From Antedon mediterranea (lineage: Eukaryota > Echinodermata > Crinoidea > Comatulida > Antedonidae), in the NCBI RefSeq assembly GCF_964355755.1, contig NC_092672.1, forward strand, positions 28,018,501 through 28,082,500: a stretch of DNA of 64,000 nucleotides, in the 5' to 3' direction. The position numbers were made by a program, and so were the translations under genes. Shown piece after piece: positions 47,601 through 57,969 of the stretch. Every line of letters starts with the position of its first letter. Position 1 is the stretch's first letter. Below the pieces are notes generated by a model that was given only the letters and a program-made list of their open reading frames with translations, ran no database searches and was not told the origin of the DNA.

Positions 47601-50600
47601 TAGAAGTGCACTACCAAAAAAACAATTAAACAATTCATACAAACTTATTTTGAAACTCAAATATAATTGTATATTTTTGATATCATAGTATTCATCAGTT
47701 CCTTGGAAGGCTATATTCACGTCATCTGCGGTTTGGGCTATTGTGATTGGCTATGTAGCATTCGACGCCGCGTGGTACTTCAGTATCACGGAAATACCCA
47801 TTTTCATCTCATCCATTTTAGGATTTGATGCAAAAACTGTAAGTTTTTTTTGTAATATTCATTTATTCTTGCTCCTAGTGAACGCGTGAAAATGTCACGC
47901 GTTCGGTGTGAAATCGTTTAATCTAATAAAAGAGCTTTCTTTCTTCACTCTAAGAGTTATTCAAATTAAATTTAAATTAAAATGTGGAATGATTTAATAG
48001 ATTGAAATGTTCACTCTGTGACCAGTGGAAATCGATAACTAGAGTGACTGTTGAAGTCTTTTATTACTCTTTTAAGAGTGGTCCTTTTAGCATCATACTC
48101 AAAAGGTGGATTTTAATAAAAAATCAATGCGAGATATTAATATTACTTTACAATACAATAAACAATGGGTCATGTGTCGTTTTGGAAAATATAAACTAAT
48201 TGACCGATGACTAGATAATTAAACTATTAATTTAACACTTATCCAATGGATGTGTCTTACAAACGTTGTCAGCTGACACATGACCAGTTGGATATGGCCC
48301 TACATCACAGTAACAGCAGGACACTTCAAGGCGCGCGTAAGTTAACTCGTCTTAGAGGGATGAGTTTACATAAATTTTGATTTAATTACTTGTTACGAAA
48401 CATATTAATTCCGTCTAACAGAAAGTTTAATACAATTCTATTGAGATTAATATTATTATTAACTATTAACCAGACCATTTTTATAATTGTATTTTATTTA
48501 CTTACTTTATAGACTGGTTTTCTGACATCAATCCCTGCCATAGCCAGACTTCCAGTTGTTCTCATTTCTGCTGCCTGTGCTGACTTTATCATTCGCCGTA
48601 ATATACTGAGCATTTTGAATACAAGAAAACTGTGTGTTATCATTGGTATGATGCATTAATATGATATACATCTTTTATTTTATTGAGAACATTGATCAAG
48701 AGTCTTTCTTTGTTTATTTCTTTCTTTTTTTCTATCTTTCTTTCTCTTGTTCATTTCTTTTATGATGCTTCAATATGATATCATACTACATTACATATTT
48801 TATTTATTAAGTATAACATTGACCAATTTTCTTTCTATTTTCGTTCTTTCTTTTTTTCTTTATTTCTTTATTTTTTTCTGTCTACAATCGTATAAAAACA
48901 AAATTGCACTCTTAATGACGTAAGAATTTAATGGAGTACTATTATGAATACCATACAGTATGACTCACAATCCAATCAAATAACAAGACTCTACTCAATT
49001 GTATTAATCAATAGTATGTTTTATTTTTTATTTAGATCTTGGAGTTGCTGCAGTTTGTTTCCTTATCATTTCCCAAGTTGGTGAATCTCTAGGAGCATTT
49101 ATGGTTCTTATCTCAATTACCTTTTGTGCGTTTGGATTCCATCCACCCGGTATAAATACCAACTCATTGGACTTATCTTCAAAATATGCTGGAATAATTG
49201 TTGGAATAGCAACAACGTTTGCAAGTATTAGTGCATTCATCGTTCCGGTTATTCTTGGTAAACTAACAGAAAACAATGTAAGTATGTTAACAAATTGTAG
49301 ACAGAGAACGATTAAACCAGAACCGTGTGTAACAAACTGTACGTTTTGTAGGCCTAATTAGAATTTTGTAATGGTCAAATTTCAAATAAATCGTAACTAC
49401 ATTATTTGTGCCATATATAACAGCCAATATCGTACTCGCATGTAGTATCAAACATTGAACTTTTACTTGGTCAATATGTTGTTTATGTACATATGTTTAA
49501 TTCAGTGGCGTAACAGGCGGGGGGGGGGGGCAGGGGGCGGAATACCCCACTGGCGGATTTTACCGGGTTGAGAAGCGTTCGATCGGGCTGGGTAACAAGT
49601 CAAACAAATTAAATAAAATACAAAGAAGGGATAGAAGAAAGAAACAGAAAGAAAATATAAGATAAGAATAAAATATACGATATATGATATGGCTTCAAAT
49701 GAGTCACAGTACAGTATGATATTCAAGTAAGATGATATGAAATACGGGTGTCACGAAACCTAAGACCACGAAAGCTAAGACCCCCTAAGACCTAAGATCA
49801 CGAAAGCTAAGACCCAAGACCTAAGATTACAAATTCTAAGATATACTACAGCTTAAAAACAATACTTGTTTATCCATACATAATTTTCAACATAGTAGGT
49901 TTCATTTATTACCATAAATATAATTAAATACTACCGCAAAACATAGATAAACTCACGTTGTTTTCACCCGTTGAGTAAATGTATATTTTTTCTTTACAAC
50001 AAACAAACTTGACGGGTTGTTTGTTGGTATATAGGCCTATTTACTCCATTGTGTTGGTTCAGAGGATGTTTTTTCTTTCGCACCTGCCTTCTTGTATTTT
50101 GACTCCGAATTTGTTAACTAACTTTATCCTGAATACCACACTTTAAAATTAGGACTTATAAGTACTTTCAGAAGGAGAAACACATAAAAACAAATAAATA
50201 AATCCTTTGAATTGATGATTTTACAGACGTGTTTCTTTGTATACTGTAACTCCTCCCATCATGCTCAATGTTTTTGTTTCTATGGAGCGCCAAAAGAGCA
50301 ACAATAATAGTACAAGTATAAAAACAGAAAGAAAACGAAATTATCATGATTTTTAAATTAAAATTTATTTGCGAGTATTTATTTCTTCGTACTAGCATGA
50401 TTATACTATTATCATTACAATTTTAATTTTACATTGTTTCATCCACACTGTAGATGGACTCCACAGAGTTTTCAGCCCTCTATAATTATACTTTTTGCTA
50501 TTTTGACGTTCCATAGAAACAATAACATTGAACATGGGGTAGGCCTACTGTACTGTTAGTTAGGCTAATCCAGTATGTGTGCGAGAAAAACGTCTGTAAA

Positions 50601-52861
50601 ATCATCAATTTAAAAATGTATTTGTTACTTTTTATGTGATTCTTTTTCATAAAAGTGCTAATTCTAAGGTGTGGTATTCAGAATAAATGCTGGGAGTTAA
50701 CATACAAGGCAGGTGCGAAAGATAAATATTTGTAATCTTTGTTCTTGGGTCTTAGCTTTCGTGATCTTAGATCTTAGGGGGTCTTAGCTTTCGTGGTCTT
50801 AGGTTTCGTGACACCCTATGAAGGACACAAAATCCTGACTGACAACTCGTGGGAAGACGCACTGCTTATCAGTACATTAACATGCGGTCAGTTGACTGTG
50901 GTTTTTGGCGTCTTTTATATAAGCCGCCATCGCGGGCATCTCATACACAATTGTGACGCTGTGCTGTGCGTGTGAGGCCACCTTAAAAAAATACACTCCT
51001 ACTAATCGTATGTAACGCGCTAGCGATCAGCAAAACGAACGTACTTTCGTGGCTGGCTGTCACTCCAATACTCAATCTTTCACAGGCCCGTAACCAGGGG
51101 GGATCGGGGGATCGTATCCCCCGCTGAACAGCGAGTTCCGCTTGGCCTCCCACTTTTTTTTTGCTACTACGATTGTTTACTACAGGTCTAGTCAAGCCTT
51201 AATAAATTTAATTAATATAAATCGACATAAGAATATAAAGTATATTTTAACTAAAATATAAAAACCTAACACTAAATTTACAAGATAAATTCTATTTGAT
51301 AACTGCTGAACATCGTGGTTCTGGAGCTGGCCGTACACAGAGCATAGTTGTTTGCTTGACATAAAAGGGTATTCCCCTACACAGGTCTCTGCGTGCGTGT
51401 GACGTGCCCAGCCAGCTGCTTGATAGTATAGAGAGAAAGCATGCAGCTCACGCAAGTGCAAGATGCAATGGTTGAGTGAATTCAGGGATCATCTTAATTC
51501 CATGGTTTGTTACCTAAACACCACATGATGGTGAATATGCCTGTTAAAGTCTCAATGATACGATCCCTTAATGTACCATGTTGTTGCTAGGAGGCTTAAA
51601 GGGAGGAGGGATCTAGCCTAGTTTCGGTCGGCAAGAGAATGCCGTCCTCTGACAATTTAAGGTCGGCAATAAGGTCGGCAATTGAAATTCGTGGGCTGGA
51701 AATTATACCAAATTATATAGTTCATAAACAAAAGAGATTAGCCGGAAATGCGATTTGCGGCCATACATTGGCCTATAGAGAAAAAAAAATTCGAGGGTAT
51801 GGTTCCACTAAACAACTAAAGCTTGGTTCCCACTAGAACGTAATGCAAGGACGTAAACGCAACGCAAGCGTTTTAACCAATGACAAGCGAATAAGCCATC
51901 GCTTGTGATTGGTCAATTCACGTGCGTTGCGTTACGTCCTTGCGTTGCGTCGCTAGTGGGAACCACGCTTTAACGATCCACCCCGCCGTCAAACCTGGTT
52001 ACGGCCCTGTTTCAGTCTTCTAACCGGAAAAATTACTACCTTTGCCAGGTGCGGATCCAATGTTAGATTGGGTTTTCACATGTTCAAATGTTATGTCACC
52101 TGAGTTTTTAACGGTGGAAAATGTACGATCATTTTGCTGATTGCTGTGCAATAAATGGGAGTGTTATTTCCAGGCCAACTACTACTAGTTGGAGGCGCCA
52201 TTTATCATGAATTTTATGTGCGAGAGTCCATTTCTGACGATCTAGGGGTGTCATTTACCAAAATTCGCTTCGCCACAGCCCCCACCATGGGGGGCTGTGG
52301 CTCAAGTACTTGGTGTCTGGAAGGATTTGCCCCTCTTTGCCCCCCCCCCCCCTGACAAGACCCCGCTTGTTACGCGGCTGGTTTAACATTTTTGTATGCC
52401 TGGTGCTTAAGATTTTTATTTTCTTTGGATTCATTTTGAATATAGTTTTTACTTATTGAACATATTACAACAAATTGTCATTGCTTTAAAAGTTTATAAT
52501 AATACAACATTAGTATTGTTACTATCACAATAAAGATCATAAGCTATACAATATCCCATCGTTCTTGTTGTTGTTAGAAGACGCGATATTGCATGTTGTT
52601 TTTTGTCGCTATACTTGATACTGCATATAAAATCATTATTTTTGTAAATGGATTTTGATATTATTGAAATTGAGATTATAATCTATTTCTTTTCAGAATA
52701 CATTTAAACAATGGTCGTTTATTTTTATAATGAATGCGGCCATACTGCTATTTGGAATGGTGTTTTTTCTTATATTTGCCAAAGGAGAGGTGCAAGACTG
52801 GTCGAAAGAAGACACAGAACAAGAACAGAAAGAAACAACATACTTAATCAAATCAGAATAG
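41660..52861 (+). CDS. SLC17-family membrane transporter, ten exons
   Basis: Exons join in consistent phase into 463 codons: 41660-41681, 43793-43926, 44732-44965, 45535-45622, 46118-46213, 47069-47196, 47689-47838, 48513-48645, 49036-49277, 52697-52861. The product has the SLC17 (sialin, vesicular glutamate, Na/phosphate) layout: MKRFLVAGMCAVIKFLLY then RINMSIAMIAMV (helix 1), a short luminal loop with NTT and NFS glycosylation sites, YNWDEMTQQIVLGAFYIGYI and PIPGGW (helix 2), GKWTVHEERS (matching the W-PP-ERS loop), GWPVSFYTYSVFGLVGLVVW, SSVPWKAIFTSSAVWAIV, SLDLSSKYAGIIVGIATTFA and a last helix ending LIFAKGEVQDW. The first exon is tiny but aligns without gaps to VGLUT/sialin N-termini. Substrate (organic anion, phosphate, sialic acid or glutamate) cannot be told. 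The intron after exon 4 starts with GC. All exons look intact. Confidence 0.9.
41810..42725 (+). pseudogene. Decayed LINE reverse-transcriptase relic (copy 2)
   Basis: Duplicate of the relic at 24530-25412, inside the first SLC17 intron. It keeps a longer frame at 42192-42428 (ILKKNNNNNIPSELQFNNQS, YTVKDKSNLLNTFVLFCFSP) that copy 1 has partly lost by deletion. The RT block at 42528-42725 differs from copy 1 by a single residue. Confidence 0.65.
43063..43186. mobile_element. 124-bp MITE, AAGCTCTGTCTACA...TGTAGACAAAGTTT
   Basis: Ends AAGCTCTGTCTACATTATCA and, inverted, near AAACTTTGTCTACACTACTC. The interior has AAAAAGTATGACGTGCCCAA and TTGTTGTCACATAGAG. Four copies of this family lie in the window (two per segmental copy), all in SLC17 introns. 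No clear target duplication is visible. Confidence 0.6.
43258..43743 (+). mobile_element. 486-bp insertion, LINE/SINE 3'-end-like
   Basis: Missing from copy 1, where AAATCAAATTATTATCTCTC is continuous. It includes GATGCCCGATTCAATCAATC and ends ACGATTGATTGAATAAAGTTCAC, a polyadenylation-like tail. No protein is readable. Confidence 0.6.
44076..44193. mobile_element. MITE of the AAGCTCTGTCTACACT family (copy 2)
   Basis: Partner of 28055-28188 within the segmental duplication. AAAGCTCTGCTTATATTATC at the left end and CACATAAAGTAGACAT at the right. Slightly shorter through a deletion near the right end. Confidence 0.55.
45954..46062 (-). mobile_element. tRNA-derived SINE (minus) in an SLC17 intron
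   Basis: On the minus strand, TAGCTTGGTGGATAGATGC (A box-like) is followed by TTGGTTCAAATCG (B box-like), then an (AGATATCAG)n-like segment and AACAACTCCACTCCCAAG. The spacing of the boxes fits a tRNA-derived SINE head. The last bases abut SLC17 exon 5 upstream intron sequence. Confidence 0.5.
46292..46470 (+). mobile_element. tRNA-derived SINE (plus) in an SLC17 intron
   Basis: TGGATTAGTGGTTATGATGC (A box) and GGGTTCAAATCC (B box) lie about 35 bp apart, as in a tRNA. A non-tRNA body follows (TTTTCGCATGAACTTTGACT, ending near GTAAATGAAATAGC). No exact poly(A) or repeat tail is seen. Confidence 0.6.
46471..47068. other. AT-rich SLC17 intron sequence
   Basis: Very A-rich around 46490-46780, probably an old retroelement tail. 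Nothing assignable. Confidence 0.4.
47296..47526 (-). mobile_element. LINE RT C-terminal fragment in an SLC17 intron
   Basis: On the minus strand the frame reads YKRTDEWSKEVKKRRLTFYG then HIMLRLNKNTQARMLVQKR, the (R)RLxFxGHxxRL...TPAR-type tail of non-LTR reverse transcriptases. Only this short piece survives. Next to it (47540-47572) lies a TTGCGTCGCTAGTGGGAACC end shared with the MITE at 51820. Confidence 0.5.
49502..49570. other. GC-rich possible transposon end
   Basis: CAGTGGCGTAACAGGCGGGG followed by a G-run and CACTGGCGGATTTTACCGGG resembles a hAT-like terminus. No matching second end was found, so it may be truncated. Confidence 0.3.
49746..50816. mobile_element. 1,071-bp Mutator-like element, 10-bp TSD
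   Basis: The TIR of about 75 bp begins GGGTGTCACGAAACCTAAGA on both ends and contains the short period CGAAAGCTAAGACC. Flanks are TATGAAATAC (49736-49745) and TATGAAGGAC (50817-50826), a 10-bp duplication with two later mismatches. The interior is AT-rich without a transposase. It lies in the last SLC17 intron. Confidence 0.82.
51083..52009. mobile_element. 927-bp TIR transposon, CAGG...CCTG ends, TSD TTTCA
   Basis: Ends CAGGCCCGTAACCAGG and, inverted, CAGGGCCGTAACCAGG. The 5-bp direct repeat TTTCA flanks both sides (51078-51082 and 52010-52014). The termini match those of the 25862-27638 element while the interiors differ, so both belong to one superfamily of non-autonomous elements. A smaller MITE is nested near its right end. 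Confidence 0.88.
51820..51970. mobile_element. Nested 151-bp palindromic MITE (Harbinger-like)
   Basis: AGCTTGGTTCCCACTAG and GCAAGGACGTAA at the left are mirrored by TTACGTCCTTGC and CTAGTGGGAACCACGCT at the right, so most of the element can fold on itself. TAA flanks both sides, as in PIF/Harbinger elements. It lies inside the 51083-52009 transposon. Confidence 0.7.
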
Positions 52862-54359
52862 TATTAGTAGTATTAACCGAATCACACAGTAATTCTGTAG
52901 TGGAGCAGTAGTGTTGTGTATAAACTTCAAATCCTTAAAGTTTAGGTTTCAATCCTAGTCTAGTACAATTTAACTCCGGGGTACAGCATATTAGCTCAAA
53001 TTGAATTAGGTGTCACTATAATTATCACTTTACGATTTTGCTTGAACTTTTTTTTTAAAGCGAGGTACTTTTGTACCGGCGCGTTAGTTCGTTTATACAA
53101 ATGTGTCCTACTGCACACATAAATCAATTATACTGGGAAGGTTTACATGAAATTTTGAAATATAGCGGAAAAATAGTGTTTTTATCTCTACCCCCCCCCC
53201 CCCCCCCCTTTTCCTCCATATTTCTGTTCGTTTTACAATGTTTGCTATTGCAGACACTCTATAAACATTGTGTATCGAAATTAGCACAATTGTAATAGGG
53301 ACTGTTTCTATTGGACTAATAACTATTAATATTATTACTGTAGCCATAATAAGGTGTCTCTTAATAGGGGTCTCCAAATACGGGTTATCAAATATGCCTA
53401 CTTTTGGATAGTTCTAACTGTTCATCGTCAATAAGGTTGGGAGGGTTATATGCCACAACTTCACAGTAAAAAAGTACTCTATATTTAAAACGTGTAAATG
53501 AAAATAAAGGCATACATGTCTTATATATCTTGGGATCTTTATTTCACTTTAAAAAAACATCAAAACAATAAAAATCCGTAGCAGCCTAATAGCTGGATTG
53601 AGGATTTTTTTTACAAAAGCCTTGAATTAAACACATCAAATCAAAAAATTTCATACTAATAATAATCTACAAACATTTATTTATAATTTTTTTTTTTAAA
53701 TCAGTGACAAGAATGCGATATTGATAATATTTAAAGATTATACTGTGAGATACAAGAAGGCGGCCAAGGTTGTTTTTTTTATTGAAGACAATGCAAGAAT
53801 ATGCCCTTTTGGTGCACAGACTAAGTGTTTGAATAATCCCGAAAAATCCTGGATCAGGACTACTACTAATACTACTACTATGTTCTGATTGCGATGAGGA
53901 TGAAATAAGTGATAACCAATAATAGTAAGATATTTTTTTTAGACGCGTATCCACCAAAGTGCTCAAGGCGCCTGTGAAAAACCAATGGAAACTAATCCGA
54001 AAACCTAAAAAAAGCAAGCCAAAAACCACATAATTGCATTTTTAATTCGGTATATAAAAACAAACATGTTCTAACCAATATTTGCAAAATTAATTTTTTT
54101 CAGTTTTATAATTTCTTACCCATAATCAAAGCAATGCAATAAAAGACTAAATTGTGCTTCAATACATTGGTTATAATACATTATACAGGGTATATAGTCC
54201 AGTCAATCTAGTGATATTTAGAGGTAAACCCACCACAAATTGCAATAGTAACGAAACATTGATTTTTTCATTCCAAATGTAGTTTATAATGACATATTAA
54301 AAGTCACCAAAAATTGAAGCATTGGAACACTTTATTTTTTACGTAATCTCAACAACTAT
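52862..54359. other. Non-coding stretch downstream of the SLC17 gene
   Basis: The 3' UTR of the transporter probably starts here; an AATAAAG signal lies at about 53504-53510. A C-run of about 18 bases lies at 53191-53208. No further gene is supported. Confidence 0.4.
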
Positions 54360-55330
54360 ATAGCGATTTTATTCCGTAAATATTTTTGGGGTAGGGGGTA
54401 ACATTTATGCCCATAACTTGTGGTTTTTTAATCCAATCTCAATAATCTTGATATCAATGTGTAGAATATATATGTTTTTCTAATATGCAATTTAAAAAAC
54501 CAAAATACAACACCTATTTATATAACTAGAGGTCAAAAGGTTATTGACCTTTTACAAAAACTCATTTTTTTCCATAAAAAAAATGATTAACTGTAATATC
54601 GTATGCCATAATTTTGGATGCATTTAATCAAAATTGTGTTTTTTCTGTACCTATCGATATATAGAATAGGAAACATGATGTTAACTAGAAGAATTTTTAA
54701 AAGTAATGATGTACTATTCTTATTGAAATTGATTCTTGATCAAATGTAATGTAAACAATTTTGTGGTAGGGGTAGCGTTTATGCCTATAATCCATTGTTT
54801 TATAACCATATCTAAATAGCTTTAGTACCAATGTGTATAGTATATATATCCTACTAATATACATTAAAAAAACAATTAATACAACAGTTATACGTAACTA
54901 GAGGTCAAAAGGTCATTGACCTTTTACAAAAACTCAAATTTTTCCTAACAAAATTATTAACTGCAATGTCTTATTCCATAATTGCCGATGCATTTGATGA
55001 AACTTGTGTTTAGAGGTAACATTTATGCCTGCCAATAAAATCTAAATAACTACAAATGTGTATAATATGTATTTCTTACTCTAAAAACTAATTGATACAA
55101 CAGTTGTTATGTAACTATAGAGGTCAGTGACCTTTTACGAAAACTCAAATTTTCTTAAAATAGCGTAAAACTAAATTATGTTTATTTATATATTGGAAGT
55201 ATTTGGTGCAAATAATGTTTTTCCTGTACCTATTGTATCGTCATGAAATAGGAAAAATGATGCTAGCTAGAAGAACATTGGAATTCATTAGCGGTATGTA
55301 CTATTCAAGAATCAATTTCTTGATAATTTG
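54360..55330. repeat. Diverged tandem repeat, about three units
   Basis: GGTCAAAAGG(T)(T/C)ATTGACC followed by TTTTACAAAAACTCA occurs near 54530 and 54902 and in reduced form near 55120. GGGGTA...GTAACATTTATGCC (or GTAGCGTTTATGCC) and AATGTGTA(T/G)A(A/G)TATATAT also recur in step. The period is about 370 bp, then about 220 bp in the last, shortened unit. Confidence 0.7.
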
Positions 55331-55390
55331 GAATCAACTCATGATTTAGGCCTAGTATAGATAGATTTTTGATGATTTTAGTATCAACGA

Positions 55391-56160
55391 ATGTACGTAA
55401 TGACAAGTATTGGATCTCCCCAGGGTTGCGTCCTCTCTCCTCTCCTGTATATTATATACACGGATGATGACTGTCGCAGCAAACAGGACAATAGTCATCT
55501 TGTCAAATTTGCTGACGACACTGTCTTGCTGTCTCTCCTTAAAAATTCACAGGACGGCCATGGTTCCGCATTAGATGGAAGTGAATGTGACCAAAACCAA
55601 GGAGATGATTGTAGATTTTAGGAAGGAGAAAGGACGCAGCTCTCTGGTAGCCCTCATAAATGACGAACCAGCAAAATTGTCCATTCCTTTAAATACGTAG
55701 GACAATCTCAGCTGGGAATTAAATACAGAGGCAATAGTAAAGAAAGGGCACCAGAGACTTTATCTGTTAAGGAAGCTGAACCATTTTAATGTCGATAAAG
55801 TAATTCTCAGGGTTTTTTATAATTCCTTTATTGAGAACGTTTTAACTGTTTTACTTTATATGCTGGTTTTTTAGTCTTAGGGTAAAAAATTCTAAAAAAT
55901 GTTAACCATGCCTTGTTCAGTGATTTCGAGCTCATGCCTCATGGGCGTCGCTTTCGATGCCTGGCATGTAGAACACACCGTAAAAGAAATTCTGTTTTGC
56001 CAGTTGCCACCCGACTCTTAAATTCTTGAACTTTGACTCTTGTTATATTGTACTGTGTATTGTGATATTTTTGTATATTTTGTAAGATCATTTTAATCCA
56101 GACCTTTTTATTTGAATTGCCCCGTGTGGGATGATATTGTTTAATCCTTCAAATAGAAAA
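55391..56160 (+). mobile_element. 5'-truncated L2/Rex1-like LINE 3' end
   Basis: RT block SIGSPQGCVLSPLLYIIYTD and LVKFADDTVLLSLL open the element. After a frame shift come KTKEMIVDFRKEKGRSS and FKYVG, and near 55900-56020 the terminal domain FELMPHGRRFRCLACRTHRK then SVLPVATRLLNS. The 3' end has GCCCCGTGTGGGATGATATTG. Several frame breaks; inactive. Confidence 0.75.
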
Positions 56161-56239
56161 GGACTCACAACTATGTCATCAGTATCACTTTCTTGTTCGG
56201 GTATCAGTACAGTGCAATGCCGTTGCATTCACCACATGT

Positions 56240-56660
56240 AGTTATAGTTACCCTTGAAGGCTTCAAGGAGATACTCAGGTGCTGGCTTTAAGTCTGTGTG
56301 TAGAGGAACCATGTTTCCATCATCTGATCTTCCATCCCCAATCTTCGGTACACATATCAACCCCACTCCATTGCTAAAAGATAACTTGAACTTGAACTTG
56401 AACATGATGTTATGTACCTTGGTTGTGGTACGATTATGAAGTTATATATGCAAGGTTGTACTTGTAGATGGGATGGAGTCAAAGGCATTCCACGTTCTCC
56501 AGGTCGTCTATTGTACAGACACACTAAATCATTTTCTCTAGCAACCAGAATGTCATCCTTTGTAGCTTGTTTGCATCTGAAGACTACAGCATAATGTCAG
56601 AAATAAGTGCAATGACAAGCTTTTTTTAGAGCCACTTGTTTTCCAATTCCGAAAACTCTG
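56240..56660 (-). pseudogene. Unidentified coding remnant (minus)
   Basis: On the minus strand two stop-free stretches read naturally: FRCKQATKDDILVARENDLV then CLYNRRPGERGMPLTPSHLQ (about 56590-56405), and SNGVGLICVPKIGDGRSDDG then NMVPLHTDLKPAPEYLLEAF (about 56390-56250). Stretches further up to 57110 show only short fragments. I do not recognise the family; it may be a decayed transposon protein. Confidence 0.35.
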
Positions 56661-57969
56661 TATGTTTTGTCACCAGTATCGCATGAGCAAACAGAAGGTT
56701 ATCACAGATGTCTCTCAAAAGTACTGTTTGAACCAGTTTGATAGTCCAGCATCTCAGTTCCAGTCTAAAGAATATCACAAGATGTTTTAAATGCTTGATT
56801 GCAGAGGAGCACTAGATAGATCCGTGTCATCGGATAATGACAGATGTTTTCCTGTTTGCTGATTCAATGGTTTTTTGTACTATCCGAAATAACATCTGCA
56901 TCAGCAGCTGCATTCACTCATTGCCATTTTGTTCAAGTACCGGTACTAATTACGAAGATTTATAAATTGTCGTTTGTTACAGAAAGTGATCCTATTTTGT
57001 GGAACATGTCACTGGTAAAATGTACAGGGATACTACCACCTGACCCGCCTTACCATGTGCGCCATCTTTGGTGGATGAGCCGCTTTCATAATCATCAAAG
57101 ACTATGATGGCAGATCGCATCAAGTCTCTATACTATTCCATGAAATGCTGTGCAGTAGAGCACTACCATCTAGAATGTAGGCCTATCGGACATCATTCAG
57201 TGAGTTGGATGTGTTAGACTATTCATTGTTTCCACATGGCATCATGTTGGTTTATTAGCTGAAAGTATTGTAAGTTTTTTTTTTTTTTCTTTTTTTTTTT
57301 TTTCATTTTTTTTTATTCATTTCAAAAAATACAACCATAACACAAATCACTTAAATATAAAGTAATAGGTATCAAAAAGATTGGAACGTTTAAATAAAGT
57401 AACTTACAGTGATCAAACAATATTAAAAACTATAAATTATTAATTCCATTTTTTTTTTAAAGTAAATAATTAATTAATTTGGTAAATGCTGTGTTTTCCA
57501 CAATTATGTAACCAATCTAACTAAATATAATTGTATTAATCAAATTAGCCAGAGATATACATTTACTAACATATTAATTTTTTTTTTGTCTTTACATAGC
57601 AATAATAAATAATACTCATATTTATACATACACATACATACACACAAATATATCTTAATCTGTACTATTACCAAGGAACTATAATATAATTGTGTTAATT
57701 AAAATCAGATACATACATTTAACAACATAACCATTTTTGTTTCTTTAAAATAATACATATATATTAATAAAATACATATTTTTAATTATCTGTATTGTAA
57801 CCAAGGAACTAATAGTATGCCTATAATAAATACTTAAATATATCTAACAAGTGCAAATAATAATTTCTGGTTTACATTTTAATTTAATACAATAATAAAG
57901 AGCAAGCGTAATAATAATAATAATACACAAAAGTAAGTCATTTCCTCGAGAAACAGTATCGTTAAGTTA

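Noticed and set aside
48690-48890. Pyrimidine tract (TTTCTTTCTTT) as a regulatory element
   Set aside because: Simple low-complexity intron sequence; nothing sets it apart.
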